Positions 16,970-26,175 are shown, counted from the first letter of the stretch. The stretch is DNA of 64,000 nt from DATCKG01 sp036562385 (GCA_036562385.1 DATCKG010000107.1:7847-71846); one strand, 5' to 3'. Numbers and translations: made by a program. Notes: generated by a model not told the origin, from the sequence alone.

Positions 16970-17098
16970 TGTAGAACACCTCGCTCCAAAATCGTTGCTA
17001 CAGATACTTTCTCTGCCGCGAAAGTGGTTTTATTGTTATCATGGTGTAAGCCTGCACCCGCACCCCCGTGGTTCCCAATTCGGTGTACCGAAACCGGT

Positions 17099-17146
17099 TC
17101 CTGCCAACAATGAAGTCCCTGCCCCCGGCAGGATTCTATGGCAGGA
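17099..17146 (+). other. Leader with mutually exclusive hairpins upstream of pfkA
   Basis: The 399-bp gap 16970-17368 holds no gene. Within it TCCTGCCA (17099-17106) and CCTGCC (17118-17123) can each pair with GGCAGG (17127-17132) or TGGCAGGA (17139-17146). One arrangement is a local hairpin, the other a long outer stem. The layout resembles an attenuator or a protein- or ligand-controlled leader, about 220 bases before the pfkA start, but no T tract follows. Confidence 0.3.
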
Positions 17147-17368
17147 GTTGGCGAATACGAAGCGGGTGGCTCACCGGTTCAGACCTGCTCTGGCTCCTGA
17201 AGTTTTCCCAACGGCTTTCGGCTTCATATCCCGCCTTGCAGTATCGAAAGAACACTTGCACCCAAAGGGTCTGCTGACATTCGGAAGGTCCAGGGACTGG
17301 GCGAAGTCCGCAGACCCGATTCCTGCATAAGCAACAGTAAGTATGTGGCTGAGAAGGGGACGAAGCGG

Positions 17369-18328
17369 ATGAAGAAAATCGGCGTACTTACCAGCGGTGG
17401 CGACGCGCCGGGCATGAATGCAGCGATTCGTGCTGTGGTACGGCGCGGCTACACTTTGGGCATGGAGGTGGTGGGAGTCCGGCGGGGCTTTGCAGGTCTC
17501 ATCAACGGTGATTTTGTTCCCATGACGATCAGCTCCGTCGGCGATATCATCCACCGGGGTGGTACCATCCTGCACACAGCCCGCAGCGAGCGCTTCAAGG
17601 AGCCCGAAGGGCAGCTGGAGGCATTTGAACAGGCCAAAGCCGCCGGAATCGAGGGCCTGGTAGTGATCGGCGGCGACGGGTCGTTCCGGGGGGCCCTGGC
17701 CCTGACCAAGTTGGGGCTGCCGTGCATCGGTATCCCGGGGACCATCGACAACGACATTTATGGTACGGATCGCACCATCGGGTTTGATACAGCTGTCAAC
17801 ACCTGTCTGGAGGCGATCCGCAAGATCCGGGACACCGCTGCCTCCCATGATCGCTGCTTTGTATTGGAAGTGATGGGACGGAACAGCGGCTGGATTGCCC
17901 TGGCCTGCGGACTGGCCGGCGGAGCCGAATCAATCCTGATTCCGGAACGGCCAGTGGACATGGACCTGGTGATCCAGCGCCTGCAGCGGAGCTCGGACCG
18001 GGGCAAGCGGCACTCCCTGATCATCGTCGCGGAAGGCGTAGGCAGCGGTTTCACCATCGGTGAGGAAATCAAGCGGCGGACGGGATACGATATCCGGGTC
18101 ACGGTGCTGGGCCACATCCAGCGAGGTGGTGCGCCCACGGCAGAGGACGCGATGCTGGCCACCCGGATGGGCGCACGGGCTGTGGAACTGCTGGCCCAGG
18201 GCAAGTCCGGGCTCTTCGTCGGACTGGTTAACAACGAATTGGTCAGCATGCCGCTGGAGAACGTGGTGGGCAAGGAGAAAGCCGTTTCTGCTGAGTTGGT
18301 GGAACTGGCTGAGCAACTGGCGATTTAG
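17369..18328 (+). CDS. pfkA: ATP-dependent 6-phosphofructokinase
   Basis: 319 residues, the normal length for bacterial PfkA, from ATG 17369 (AAGGGGA upstream). It phosphorylates fructose-6-phosphate in glycolysis. Motifs: ATP loop LTSGGDAPGMNAAIR, GGDGS, the catalytic PGTIDNDIYGTD (with TIDND), the MGRNSGWIA substrate loop, IVAEG, and GHIQRGG. The Gly of GGDGS is the residue associated with ATP use rather than pyrophosphate. Effector-site Arg/Lys positions are present in general terms. Pyruvate kinase follows 45 bp downstream, the classic Firmicute pfkA-pyk operon. Confidence 0.95.
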   Translation: MKKIGVLTSGGDAPGMNAAIRAVVRRGYTLGMEVVGVRRGFAGLINGDFVPMTISSVGDIIHRGGTILHTARSERFKEPEGQLEAFEQAKAAGIEGLVVIGGDGSFRGALALTKLGLPCIGIPGTIDNDIYGTDRTIGFDTAVNTCLEAIRKIRDTAASHDRCFVLEVMGRNSGWIALACGLAGGAESILIPERPVDMDLVIQRLQRSSDRGKRHSLIIVAEGVGSGFTIGEEIKRRTGYDIRVTVLGHIQRGGAPTAEDAMLATRMGARAVELLAQGKSGLFVGLVNNELVSMPLENVVGKEKAVSAELVELAEQLAI

Positions 18329-18373
18329 GGGGTGTGCTGCGGGCCCGGCCTGGTAGGAGGGATCCACTCGCCA

Positions 18374-20122
18374 ATGGTTGTGCGAAAGACCAAGATCGTG
18401 GCCACCCTGGGGCCGGCCACGGAACACCCGGATATGGTGTTCAAGCTTCTGCAAGCCGGCGTCAATATGGTCAGGCTCAATCTCAGCCATGGCAGTCACG
18501 AGGAGCACCGGCGCCGGATTGAGGCCGTGCGGGAGGCCAGCCGGCGCCTGGGGCGGCCTGTGGCGATCATGGTTGACCTGCAAGGGCCGGAAATCCGCAT
18601 CGGCACCTTCCGGGGAGGGCGGATTCTGCTGAGGGAAGGCGACCGCTTTACCCTGACTACACGCCCCTGCGAAGGCGACCAGGAGCGGGTGTGGGTACAG
18701 TACCCGGACATCGTCCGGGACGTGCCGGTGGGCGGTCGGCTGCTGCTGGACGACGGCAATATCGTGTTGCAGGCGGTGGCCGTCACCGATACGGAGATTG
18801 AGACCCGGGTGTTGGTGGGCGGCGTCCTGTCGGATCGTAAGAAAGTGAACCTGCCGGGGACCAAGGTGTCGCTGCCAGCCCTGTCGGACAAGGACCTGGA
18901 GGACATCCGCTTCGCGGTGGAGATGAATGTCGATTACGTGGCCGGTTCGTTTATCCGCAAAGCCCAGGATGTGCTGGACATCCGCCGGGTGATCGAAGAA
19001 CTGGGCGGTCAGCAGGCCATTATTTCGAAGGTGGAGACCCAAGAGGGGTATGATAACCTTGACGCCATCCTGGAGGTCTCCGACGGCTTGATGGTGGCCC
19101 GGGGAGACCTGGGGGTGGAGGTGCCCGCCGAGGAGGTCCCATTGATGCAGAAGGCGATGATCCGGCGGGCCAACGAAATGGGCAAGCCGGTCATCACCGC
19201 CACCCAGATGCTGGAATCGATGGTGACCAAACCCCGGCCGACTCGGGCCGAGGCCTCCGACGTGGCCAACGCGATCATGGACGGAACGGACGCCGTGATG
19301 CTCTCGGCGGAAAGCGCCACCGGCCAGTATCCGCTGGAGGCGGTGCGGACCATGGCCAGCATCGCCCTGCGTACCGAGGCGGCACTGGACTATCGGGCGA
19401 TGCTGCAGCGGACCGTCCCCCGGGATACCGTTACCGAGGCGGTTTGTCACGGCACGGTGGCCACCGCGGCGGATCTGGGGGCCGCAGCCATCGTTTCGGC
19501 CACCAAGTCGGGGTTCACAGCCCGTATGGTGGCCAAGTACCGGCCTTTCTGTCCTATCATCGCCGTGACGCCCGATGAGGCGGTGGCCCGGAAACTGACC
19601 CTGGTCTGGGGCGTGACGCCGGTGGTGAAGCCGGAGGCGGACAATACCGACGCCCTGATTGACCGGGCGGTTGAGGGCGCCCTGGAATCGGGGCTGGTGA
19701 AGAGCGGCGACCTGGTGGTCATCACCGCGGGCCTGCCGGTGGGCGTCTCTGGCGCGACCAACATGATCAAGGTGCAAATGGTGGCCGACGTGCTGGCCCG
19801 GGGAAGCGGCATCGGACGGGGCGGGGTCTCGGGGATGGCTAGGGTGGTGCGGTCCGAGGCGGACCTCGACCGGGTGCAGCGGGGGGACATCCTGGTGGCC
19901 CGGTGCACCAACGAAGCCTTCGTTCCTGCCATGGAGCGGGCCGCCGGGATCATCGCGGAAGAGGGCGGCCTCAGTTCCCATGCGGCTGTGGTCGGCCTTT
20001 CCCTGGGTAAGCCAGTGATCGTCGGCGCCGAGGGAATTCTCTCCCGCATCAGCGACGGTATGGTCATCACCCTGGATGTGGAGCGGGGAACCGTCTACCG
20101 GGGCGAGGTCAAAGTGCGGTAG
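18374..20122 (+). CDS. pyk: Pyruvate kinase with C-terminal PEP-utiliser mobile domain
   Basis: 582 residues from ATG 18374, behind GGAGGGATC. The TIM barrel carries KTKIVATLGPA, the NLSHGSHEEH substrate loop, the active-site ISKVETQEG, ARGDLGVEVP and MLESM; VMLSAESATGQYP lies at the barrel end. The regulatory domain follows to about residue 475. The last 105 residues are the extra phosphohistidine-type domain of Bacillus/Geobacillus pyruvate kinases (GGLSSHAAVVG with its His). The enzyme makes pyruvate and ATP from phosphoenolpyruvate. The function of the extra domain in this family is stabilising or unknown. Confidence 0.95.
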   Translation: MVVRKTKIVATLGPATEHPDMVFKLLQAGVNMVRLNLSHGSHEEHRRRIEAVREASRRLGRPVAIMVDLQGPEIRIGTFRGGRILLREGDRFTLTTRPCEGDQERVWVQYPDIVRDVPVGGRLLLDDGNIVLQAVAVTDTEIETRVLVGGVLSDRKKVNLPGTKVSLPALSDKDLEDIRFAVEMNVDYVAGSFIRKAQDVLDIRRVIEELGGQQAIISKVETQEGYDNLDAILEVSDGLMVARGDLGVEVPAEEVPLMQKAMIRRANEMGKPVITATQMLESMVTKPRPTRAEASDVANAIMDGTDAVMLSAESATGQYPLEAVRTMASIALRTEAALDYRAMLQRTVPRDTVTEAVCHGTVATAADLGAAAIVSATKSGFTARMVAKYRPFCPIIAVTPDEAVARKLTLVWGVTPVVKPEADNTDALIDRAVEGALESGLVKSGDLVVITAGLPVGVSGATNMIKVQMVADVLARGSGIGRGGVSGMARVVRSEADLDRVQRGDILVARCTNEAFVPAMERAAGIIAEEGGLSSHAAVVGLSLGKPVIVGAEGILSRISDGMVITLDVERGTVYRGEVKVR

Positions 20123-20266
20123 CCAGGGACAGGAATGTGCCGGACAGGGGAGGGGGCCGGCGGCCAAGGGAAACGGATAGGGCATCCGTACTGAAGACAG
20201 GCTTGCAGACGTCTCAAGCATAGAAACCCATCCGCAGGTCGCCTGCCGACTAGGAGGAATAGACAC

Positions 20267-21379
20267 ATGGCCATTACCCGTGAGCAGGTGCTGGAAGCCC
20301 TGCGTGACGTCATCGATCCGGAGCTTCATCGCAATATCGTTGACCTTGACATGGTCAAGGATATCCAGATAGATGGTTCCCATGTTTCGGTCACCGTCAA
20401 CCTGACGGTGATGGGGTGCCCGCTGCGGGCCCGTTTTGAGCGGGATGTGGAAGCCGCAGTGCGCCGGATCCCTGGGGTGGAGAGAGTCACCGTCCACTTC
20501 AGCGCGATGACCCCGGAGGAGCGGGCTGCGGTGGCGGCCAAGCTGCGCTCCGGCACTCCTCACCAGGCCGCAGCCAAGACCACCATGGCTCTTGCTTCCC
20601 GCACCACCGTGATCGGGGTTGCCTCGGGCAAGGGCGGCGTTGGGAAGTCCACCACCACCGTGAATCTGGCGGCTGCCCTCAAGAAGTTGGGCTATTCGGT
20701 GGGCATCATCGATGCCGACATTTACGGCTTCTCCATTCCCCGGATGATGGGCAACATGTCCCGGCCGGAGCAGTTGGATGAGGAGACCATCCTGCCGGTC
20801 TGGGCCCATGACATTCCGTTTATTTCCGCCGGCTCCCTGGTGAATGAGGACCAGGCCATCATCTGGCGGGGCCCGATGCTGAGCAAGCTGGTGGAACAGT
20901 TCCTGACCCACGTGCAGTGGGGCAAGCTGGACTACATGCTGATCGACCTGCCGCCGGGCACGGGAGATGTGGCCCTGTCGGTGGCGCAGATGCTGCCGGG
21001 CTCTGACCTGGTGCTGGTGACCACGCCACAGGCGGCTGCGACCCAGGTTGCCAGCCGGGTCGGGGCAATGGCCCAGCGCACCAATCAGCGGGTGATCGGC
21101 GTCATCGAGAACATGGCCTACTTCATCTGCGACAATTGCAACAAGCGACACGAGATCTTCGGCAAGGGCGGCGCAGAGGCGCTGGCCAACCATCTCGGCT
21201 GCGAGGTGCTGGCGCGGATTCCCCTGGTGGGTGATGTGCGGCTCGGCTCCGATGTAGGCGATCCCATCGTGCTGGATAAGGAGGACCATCCGGCATCGAA
21301 GGCGTACCTGGAGGCGGCCGAGAAGATCACCCGCCTGGCCCCGCCCAAGGCCTGGAGCGAGGAACTGCGGGTGCTGTAA
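20267..21379 (+). CDS. Mrp/NBP35 family iron-sulfur cluster carrier ATPase
   Basis: 370 residues with AGGAGG before ATG. The N-terminal 90 residues are a MIP18/DUF59 domain (VIDPELHRNIVDLDMV, MGCPLRARFERD). The rest is a deviant-Walker P-loop ATPase: GKGGVGKSTTTVNLA, DADIYGFSIPRMMG, IDLPPGTGD, and the C-terminal CDNC pair (CDNCNKRHEIFGKGG) that bridges the cluster at the dimer interface. Mrp proteins assemble and transfer Fe-S clusters, using ATP for cluster release. It ends in a very strong shared terminator. Confidence 0.92.
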   Translation: MAITREQVLEALRDVIDPELHRNIVDLDMVKDIQIDGSHVSVTVNLTVMGCPLRARFERDVEAAVRRIPGVERVTVHFSAMTPEERAAVAAKLRSGTPHQAAAKTTMALASRTTVIGVASGKGGVGKSTTTVNLAAALKKLGYSVGIIDADIYGFSIPRMMGNMSRPEQLDEETILPVWAHDIPFISAGSLVNEDQAIIWRGPMLSKLVEQFLTHVQWGKLDYMLIDLPPGTGDVALSVAQMLPGSDLVLVTTPQAAATQVASRVGAMAQRTNQRVIGVIENMAYFICDNCNKRHEIFGKGGAEALANHLGCEVLARIPLVGDVRLGSDVGDPIVLDKEDHPASKAYLEAAEKITRLAPPKAWSEELRVL

Positions 21380-21392
21380 CGGAGAAAAATAC

Positions 21393-21430
21393 AGGCGGCG
21401 GTGCACTCCACAGTGCACCGCCGCCTTTAT
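21393..21430. terminator. Bidirectional terminator between mrp and the sensor kinase
   Basis: A 15-bp perfect stem (AGGCGGCGGTGCACT with AGTGCACCGCCGCCT), 4-base loop, TTTATTG on the right and A-rich sequence on the left. Confidence 0.92.
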
Positions 21431-21436
21431 TGCTGG

Positions 21437-23962
21437 CTACTGGGTTGTCCCCGTTTCCGAATACGGCGGGAAGGAGACAGTGAAGCGGGAGCCCTTGTCC
21501 GGCTCGCTTTCCAGGGTCACCTCGCCGCCCTGTTCCTCCACCATCATCTTCACCAGGGAGAGTCCCAGGCCGGTGCCACCGGCCTCCCGGGCGTACGGGT
21601 GGGTTCCCCGGTAGAACTTCTCGAAGATCCGTTTCTGCTCCGCCGGCGGGATGCCGATGCCCGTGTCCTCCACCGCCAGGCAGACACGGTTCTGCTTCTC
21701 GTCGTAGTAGACGGAGACCTTCACCCACCCCTTGGGCGTGTACTTGACGGCGTTGCTGACGAGGTTGGAGGTGATCTGGGTCATCCGGTCCGGATCGCCG
21801 GAGACCAGCGGGATGCCGGTCTCGGGGGCGTCGACCTCAAAGGTCAGGCCCTTCTGCTCGGCCGCCACTCGGAAGGTTTCGGCCACCTGCCGGACCACCT
21901 CGCTGAGCTGCACCGGACGATACTTCAGCGGCATCCGTCCGGACTCGATCCGCTGGATGTCCAGAATGTCGTTGATCAGGTTGGCGAGGCGGTCGGTGTT
22001 CCGTTTTACCACCGACAGGAACTCCTTCTGCTGCGGCTGCAGCGGACCGACCTGTTCGTTGAGTACCAGGCTCAGGTACCCGATGATGGAGGTGAGGGGA
22101 GTCCGGAGTTCGTGGGAGACGGCGCTGACGAACTCGGACTTCAGCCGGTCCAGCTTGGCCAGTTCGGTCACGTCCTGGAAGGTGAAGAGCCGTCCCATCA
22201 CCTCGTCGCCCTTGCCCACCGGGGCGGAGGACCACTGGAGGGTGTAGCCGTTGGTCAGTTCGATGGTGCCCTCGGCGACCCCGTTGCGGGAGGCGAAGAG
22301 ATCGCGGACCTGCTGCAGAAACGGACTGCCGGGCGGCAAGCGCTGTTCCATGGTAGCGAGTACCTGATCCAGTGTGGCGGATTTGGGGACATCGCCGAAG
22401 AACTCCCGGAAGGGGTCGTTGACCACCAGCAGCCGTCCCTCGGGATCGGTGAACCAGGCACCGGGGCGCATGGTGGAGACGATGGAGAGGTAGATGTCGC
22501 GCTGCGCCGCTGCCCGATCGCGCTCTTCCTGGAGTTGAGCGTTCAGTTCCTCCACCTGGGCGGCCTGCTCCTGCAGGGCGACCAGCGCGCGCTTGACTTC
22601 CAGGTGGTTCATGGCCGCCGCCAGAGCCATGGCCGCTTCCCGGGCGATGCCGTTCCACAGCGAGTGGGCCTCGTCGGGGATCTCGCGGCCAGGAGGAAGG
22701 GCGACCACCGCCACCGCTATGGTCCGGGCGGTGTGGACCAGCGGGATGTAAACCTCCCGTTGCACCTGGACCTCGGAGCTCCAAAGGCTGATCTGGGTCA
22801 CGGTGTCGGGAATGTCGGCCACCACCAGTTCGCCCTTGCTGACGCTCCGGTCCAGGGGCCCTGTGGGTCGCACGCGGCGCCCCAACCACTCAGGAGAAGC
22901 CCAGCGCTCCGCCTGGACGATCATTTCCTCGCTGTTGTTGTCCGCCACCAGCAGGAGACCGGCCTGACCACCGAAGAGGTCCAGGTACTCATCCAGGATC
23001 AGGTAGCTGAGCTGATCCAGGTCGATGGTGCCCAGGAGGGCCTGTCCGATGCGGTTGAGCCGGCTGAGCCGCATGTCCCGCCGCTCCAGCTCAGCGGCGT
23101 GGGCCTGGAGCTCTTCTTGCTGGGCCAGAAGTTCTTCGTTCTGGGCGATGAGCTGCTCCCGCTGTTTCTGCAGCTCTTCTTCCTGGTTTGCCAAGGTCTG
23201 ACTCATTGCCATGAAGGCGTCCGCCACTTCCTGCAGCTCACCGTCGGGGATCCTGTCAATCACGACACCCCGTTTGCCCGCGGCAATGGCCGCTGCGGCG
23301 CTGGAGAGCGCCCCGACGGAACGGGTAAAGCTGCTGGCGAGGACGAAGAAGCCGAGGTAAGCCAGGAAGCCGGCGATGCCCACGCCGGCCCAGGTGATGA
23401 TCCTCACCAGCCGGGCTGCCTGGGCGACGGAGTTCATCTCCTGGTTCAGCCGATCCGATTCCGTGCGAATAAACTCGTCCTTGGCCTTGCGGATTTCATC
23501 GGAATAGGCCTCGCCGGAACCCACCGCCAGCAGCGCGGCCTGCGGGCTGTTGGCCTGCCTGGCCGCAATGGCCGGCTTGGCAACTTCCTCCTGCCAGTCC
23601 CTCACCAACAGGGCTACCTGTTCGACCCGGTTGGCCTGGTCCCCATCTGTTTTGGCTCTGAGTTGATCCAGGATCAGGTCGATACGGGCCTGGGCGGAGA
23701 TGTACGGTTCCAGGAAAGGTTCGGAACCGGTCAGAAGGTAGCCCCGCAAGGCAGAAGTCATTTCCGAATAGGTACCGGCAGCCTGTTCCATCAGTAGCAC
23801 ATTCTGCCGGGTTTTTTCTACCTGTTGTTGCAGGGCTGTTACATGGGAGTAGGTACGGGTCAGGGCGATGCCCAGCCCCACCAGCAGAGAGGTCAGGAGC
23901 ACCAGAAGCCCCAGGACTCGTACTCGGAAGCCCTCGTCCCACCTGTGTTTCCGGGTGTTCAA
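21437..23962 (-). CDS. Membrane sensor histidine kinase (CHASE3-like, HAMP, GAF, PAS)
   Basis: 841 residues. TM1 is about residues 14-35. A mostly helical extracytoplasmic domain (40-185) with the CHASE3-like LRGYLLTGSEPFLEPY follows. TM2 is about 188-208, then HAMP and a Gln/Glu-rich coiled coil (255-298), a GAF-like domain (300-450), and a PAS domain (about 490-590) with GAWFTDPEGRLLVVND. The HisKA phosphoacceptor is His617 (VSHELRTP), and the ATPase has N (SNAVKYTP), G1 (DTGIGIP) and G2 (GTGLGLSL) boxes. Its TTG start overlaps the response-regulator stop. The stimulus is unknown. Confidence 0.9.
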   Translation of the reverse strand: MNTRKHRWDEGFRVRVLGLLVLLTSLLVGLGIALTRTYSHVTALQQQVEKTRQNVLLMEQAAGTYSEMTSALRGYLLTGSEPFLEPYISAQARIDLILDQLRAKTDGDQANRVEQVALLVRDWQEEVAKPAIAARQANSPQAALLAVGSGEAYSDEIRKAKDEFIRTESDRLNQEMNSVAQAARLVRIITWAGVGIAGFLAYLGFFVLASSFTRSVGALSSAAAAIAAGKRGVVIDRIPDGELQEVADAFMAMSQTLANQEEELQKQREQLIAQNEELLAQQEELQAHAAELERRDMRLSRLNRIGQALLGTIDLDQLSYLILDEYLDLFGGQAGLLLVADNNSEEMIVQAERWASPEWLGRRVRPTGPLDRSVSKGELVVADIPDTVTQISLWSSEVQVQREVYIPLVHTARTIAVAVVALPPGREIPDEAHSLWNGIAREAAMALAAAMNHLEVKRALVALQEQAAQVEELNAQLQEERDRAAAQRDIYLSIVSTMRPGAWFTDPEGRLLVVNDPFREFFGDVPKSATLDQVLATMEQRLPPGSPFLQQVRDLFASRNGVAEGTIELTNGYTLQWSSAPVGKGDEVMGRLFTFQDVTELAKLDRLKSEFVSAVSHELRTPLTSIIGYLSLVLNEQVGPLQPQQKEFLSVVKRNTDRLANLINDILDIQRIESGRMPLKYRPVQLSEVVRQVAETFRVAAEQKGLTFEVDAPETGIPLVSGDPDRMTQITSNLVSNAVKYTPKGWVKVSVYYDEKQNRVCLAVEDTGIGIPPAEQKRIFEKFYRGTHPYAREAGGTGLGLSLVKMMVEEQGGEVTLESEPDKGSRFTVSFPPYSETGTTQ

Positions 23963-24321
23963 GCCAGCACCTCCTGGATCGTCTTCACCAGCTGATCCAG
24001 GGGAAAGGGCTTGACCAGGTAAGCTGCGGCACCGGCCTTCAGCCCCGCTTGCACATCCTGGCTCTGGGCCTTGGCGGTCATCAGGATGACTGGGATGTGC
24101 CGCAACTCCGGGTCAGCCTTCAGCGCACTGACGGCCTGAAGCCCGTCCATCACGGGCATCATCCAGTCGATCAGCATGAGCGACGGCGCCTCTTTCCGGG
24201 CGAGCTGGAGGGCTTCGGCCCCATCCGAGGCCGTGATCACCTCGTAGCCGTGAAACTGCAGCTGGAACTGGATCAGCCGGGCGATGTCGATATCGTCCTC
24301 TGCCACCAAGATGCGTGCCAA
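23959..24321 (-). CDS. CheY-like single-domain response regulator
   Basis: A 120-residue receiver domain with no output domain. Acidic pocket Asp9/Asp10, phosphoacceptor Asp52 (LMLIDWMMP), Thr82 and Lys104 are all present. TTG start with GGGGAGGGTGG upstream. It precedes the sensor kinase with a TTGA start/stop overlap. Because it lacks a DNA-binding or enzymatic domain, it probably acts by protein contact or within a phosphorelay rather than as a transcription factor. Confidence 0.9.
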   Translation of the reverse strand: MARILVAEDDIDIARLIQFQLQFHGYEVITASDGAEALQLARKEAPSLMLIDWMMPVMDGLQAVSALKADPELRHIPVILMTAKAQSQDVQAGLKAGAAAYLVKPFPLDQLVKTIQEVLA

Positions 24322-24539
24322 CGCTCCACCCTCCCCGGTGTTCCTAATCTATTTTGTACCCACTTCGGTTCACTGTGGGGTTATCTGTTTACACTATGAT
24401 CCCCTATTCTGTTCTACCGCAAAGAGGTTCTAGTTCTCTATGGGTTCCAAGTCCGACTCCACACCGCCGAGGCAGTATGTTGGACAGGCAACAGGATATG
24501 GTCCGTTAGGACTATGAATGCCGCCGTTATCCTACTCAA

Positions 24540-24745
24540 GTGGGCATTCGATTGGACATTGCCGCCCAAAGTTGACGCGCAGTAGGGTGTGCACGGTTTC
24601 ACACCGGAGGGAAGGTTCCATCTGGCTGTTGAGGCTGGGGTCAGCCTCAGGCTGCGGACGGAGGGCGCAAAATCTGTACGAGAGTAGGTTCGATTTCCGG
24701 AGGGAAGAGGGGCAGCCTATCGGACTGTCCTCCTTTTGTGTTTCG
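24540..24745 (+). ncRNA. Candidate structured RNA with terminator-like end
   Basis: The 574-bp gap 24322-24895 has no convincing gene and lower GC than its surroundings. On the + strand it shows GGTGTG...CACACC, then GAGGCTG-GGGT-CAGCCTC, then GAGGGGCAG...CTGTCCTC (one G-U pair), and finally CTTTTGTGTTT. A series of hairpins ending in a terminator-like element suggests a small RNA. I found no known RNA family signature and no confident promoter, so this is speculative. Confidence 0.25.
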
Positions 24746-24850
24746 AATCTTCCTAACCAACAAGGTATCATCGCTGGGTAATATGACGCAACGGTAACAA
24801 GCAAGCACTGCCGTAGTTACTGTACTGTGCCTGTACTGGATGGCTGCAAA

Positions 24851-24885
24851 TAGAAAAGGCTTCCAGGGCCGAAACCCTGGAAGCC
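24851..24885 (-). terminator. Intrinsic terminator of tRNA-Leu
   Basis: On the leftward strand GGCTTCCAGGG pairs with CCCTGGAAGCC and is followed by TTTTCTA, ten bases after the CCA end of the tRNA. Confidence 0.9.
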
Positions 24886-24895
24886 GCATCAATAC

Positions 24896-24983
24896 TGGTG
24901 CCGAAGGCGGGAGTCGAACCCGCACGGGGGGTTACCCCACTCGATTTTGAGTCGAGCGCGTCTGCCAGTTCCACCACTTCGGC
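24896..24983 (-). tRNA. tRNA-Leu (anticodon CAA)
   Basis: An 88-nt class II tRNA with encoded CCA. The acceptor GCCGAAG pairs with CTTCGGC. The anticodon loop CTCAAAA (CAA in positions 34-36) lies between CTCGA and TCGAG, followed by a long variable arm (TGGGGTAACCCC) and the T arm GCGGG-TTCGACT-CCCGC. It reads UUG leucine codons. It is a single-gene unit with its own promoter and terminator. Confidence 0.97.
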
Positions 24984-24997
24984 TTGTGCGCCCTGTT

Positions 24998-25027
24998 ATC
25001 ATAGCACAGCCTGCTGCCAAGGTTCAA
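24998..25027 (-). promoter_or_regulatory. Promoter of tRNA-Leu
   Basis: On the leftward strand TTGAAC (25027-25022) and TATGAT (25003-24998) are 18 bp apart, about 15 bases before the mature tRNA 5' end. Confidence 0.65.
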
Positions 25028-25542
25028 GCACCACTTTGATTTTTCCCGCCATCCAATGCGCGGTTTTCCCGGCCAGAGCTGTTTCGACTGCCCGCCTGTG
25101 GTCGCTACATGCTGATTTCGAAAGCCAACCTCCAGTGGCAGAACGTCGGATCTGATGGTTGCTTACCCATGCCCTGGGGTTGGCTTCATCGCGTCGCGCA
25201 CTGCCCTTTCCAGTCTTTCACGGCCACGTTCCCCCACGTTTTCTTGGCCTTTAGCCCAAGGAGTTTGGCCCGGAAATCTTGAAAACAAAAGAAGCATAAG
25301 GGGGTCATGATCGCATGAGGGATCGGCGTATCTTGTCAGTCAGCGGTGTTCTTCCCTTTGCTTTACGTGTGTGGTAAGTCGTATGATGTTACAGTGTGTA
25401 GACATCTCGGGTGTGGACGCGAACAGCGGGCTGTACCGTGGAGCCTGGGGACCGGGATTGGAAGCGGCCTCCTGTGATGGGAACAATGCGCCTTCCCGTT
25501 ACGTCTCCAACAATGCCCCGACGTGGGGGAGGAGTGAACCAG
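25028..25542. other. Intergenic region ahead of the ECF sigma gene, nothing assignable
   Basis: About 515 bp without a convincing gene. An in-frame extension of the sigma factor reaches back to 25411 but has no ribosome site and no family similarity. I looked for the TGAAAC/CGTA pattern of autoregulated SigW-type promoters and found no well-spaced pair. CGTAT occurs near 25326 and 25379, but without a matching -35. Confidence 0.4.
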
Positions 25543-26175
25543 GTGTCGAAGTCCCTGGACGAATTGCTCGTAGAACGGGCGAAACGGGGCGATGTCCAGG
25601 CGTTTGAGCAATTAATCATCCACTATGAGAAGAAGGTGCTCAACACGGCTTACCGCCTGACCGGCAACCTCGAGGATGCCATGGATATTGCCCAGGAAGC
25701 CTTCTTGCGGGTATACAGCTCTATGCCTGAGTTCCGTGGTGACTCCTCCTTTGCTACGTGGCTCTTTCGGATCGTTCACAACGCGTGCCTCGACGAACTG
25801 CGCAAGCGGCGCAGGGAACGGATCTCCTCCCTGGATGAACCGGTGCAAGGCACCGACGGGGATATGGTGCGGCAGTTAGCGGTGGCTGACCGTGCCGATG
25901 GTCCTGAGGAGACGCTTGAACGGTTCGAAATCCAGCGGGCTGTTCAGGAGTCGATCAACGCCCTGGACGAAGAGTACCGAATTGTCGTAGTCATGCGTGA
26001 CATTCAGGGGTACTCCTATAATGAGATTGCCGAAATGCTGGGGATCAACCTCGGCACCGTGAAGTCCCGGCTTAACCGGGCACGAAATGCGTTAAAAGAA
26101 ATGTTCGGGCGTCGGGAACTTTTGGAGCCGAAGGTCGTCTACAGCGGTAGGAGGAGGAAAACCAATGAACTGTGA
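25543..26175 (+). CDS. ECF RNA polymerase sigma factor, SigW type
   Basis: 210 residues from GTG 25543 (GGGGGAGGA nine bases upstream). Region 2 has AFEQLIIHYEKKVLNTAYRLTGNLEDAMDIAQEAFLRVY and the -10 recognition helix FATWLFRIVHNACLDELRKRRR. Region 4 has ALDEEYRIVVVMRD and the HTH GYSYNEIAEMLGINLGTVKSRLNRAR. It resembles the Firmicute envelope-stress sigma SigW. The stop overlaps the start of the anti-sigma gene by 11 bp, a coupling usual for sigma/anti-sigma pairs. Confidence 0.93.
   Translation: MSKSLDELLVERAKRGDVQAFEQLIIHYEKKVLNTAYRLTGNLEDAMDIAQEAFLRVYSSMPEFRGDSSFATWLFRIVHNACLDELRKRRRERISSLDEPVQGTDGDMVRQLAVADRADGPEETLERFEIQRAVQESINALDEEYRIVVVMRDIQGYSYNEIAEMLGINLGTVKSRLNRARNALKEMFGRRELLEPKVVYSGRRRKTNEL

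Noticed and set aside
17930..21418. A 1162-codon open frame on the minus strand opposite pfkA, pyk and mrp
   Set aside because: It is antisense to three certain genes with full motif sets, is rich in His, Arg, Pro and Gly as expected of a high-GC shadow frame, and has no domain.
21401..23797. A 798-codon open frame on the plus strand opposite the sensor kinase
   Set aside because: Antisense to a kinase with all H, N and G boxes in order; no ribosome site or domain.
24680..24705. A T-arm-like sequence (GGTTCGATTTCC) suggesting a second tRNA
   Set aside because: The flanking bases do not pair into a T stem, and no acceptor or anticodon arm can be drawn.
24532..24804. A 90-codon minus-strand ORF in the gap before tRNA-Leu
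   Set aside because: No ribosome site, no family similarity, and it overlaps the hairpin-rich stretch; chance frame.
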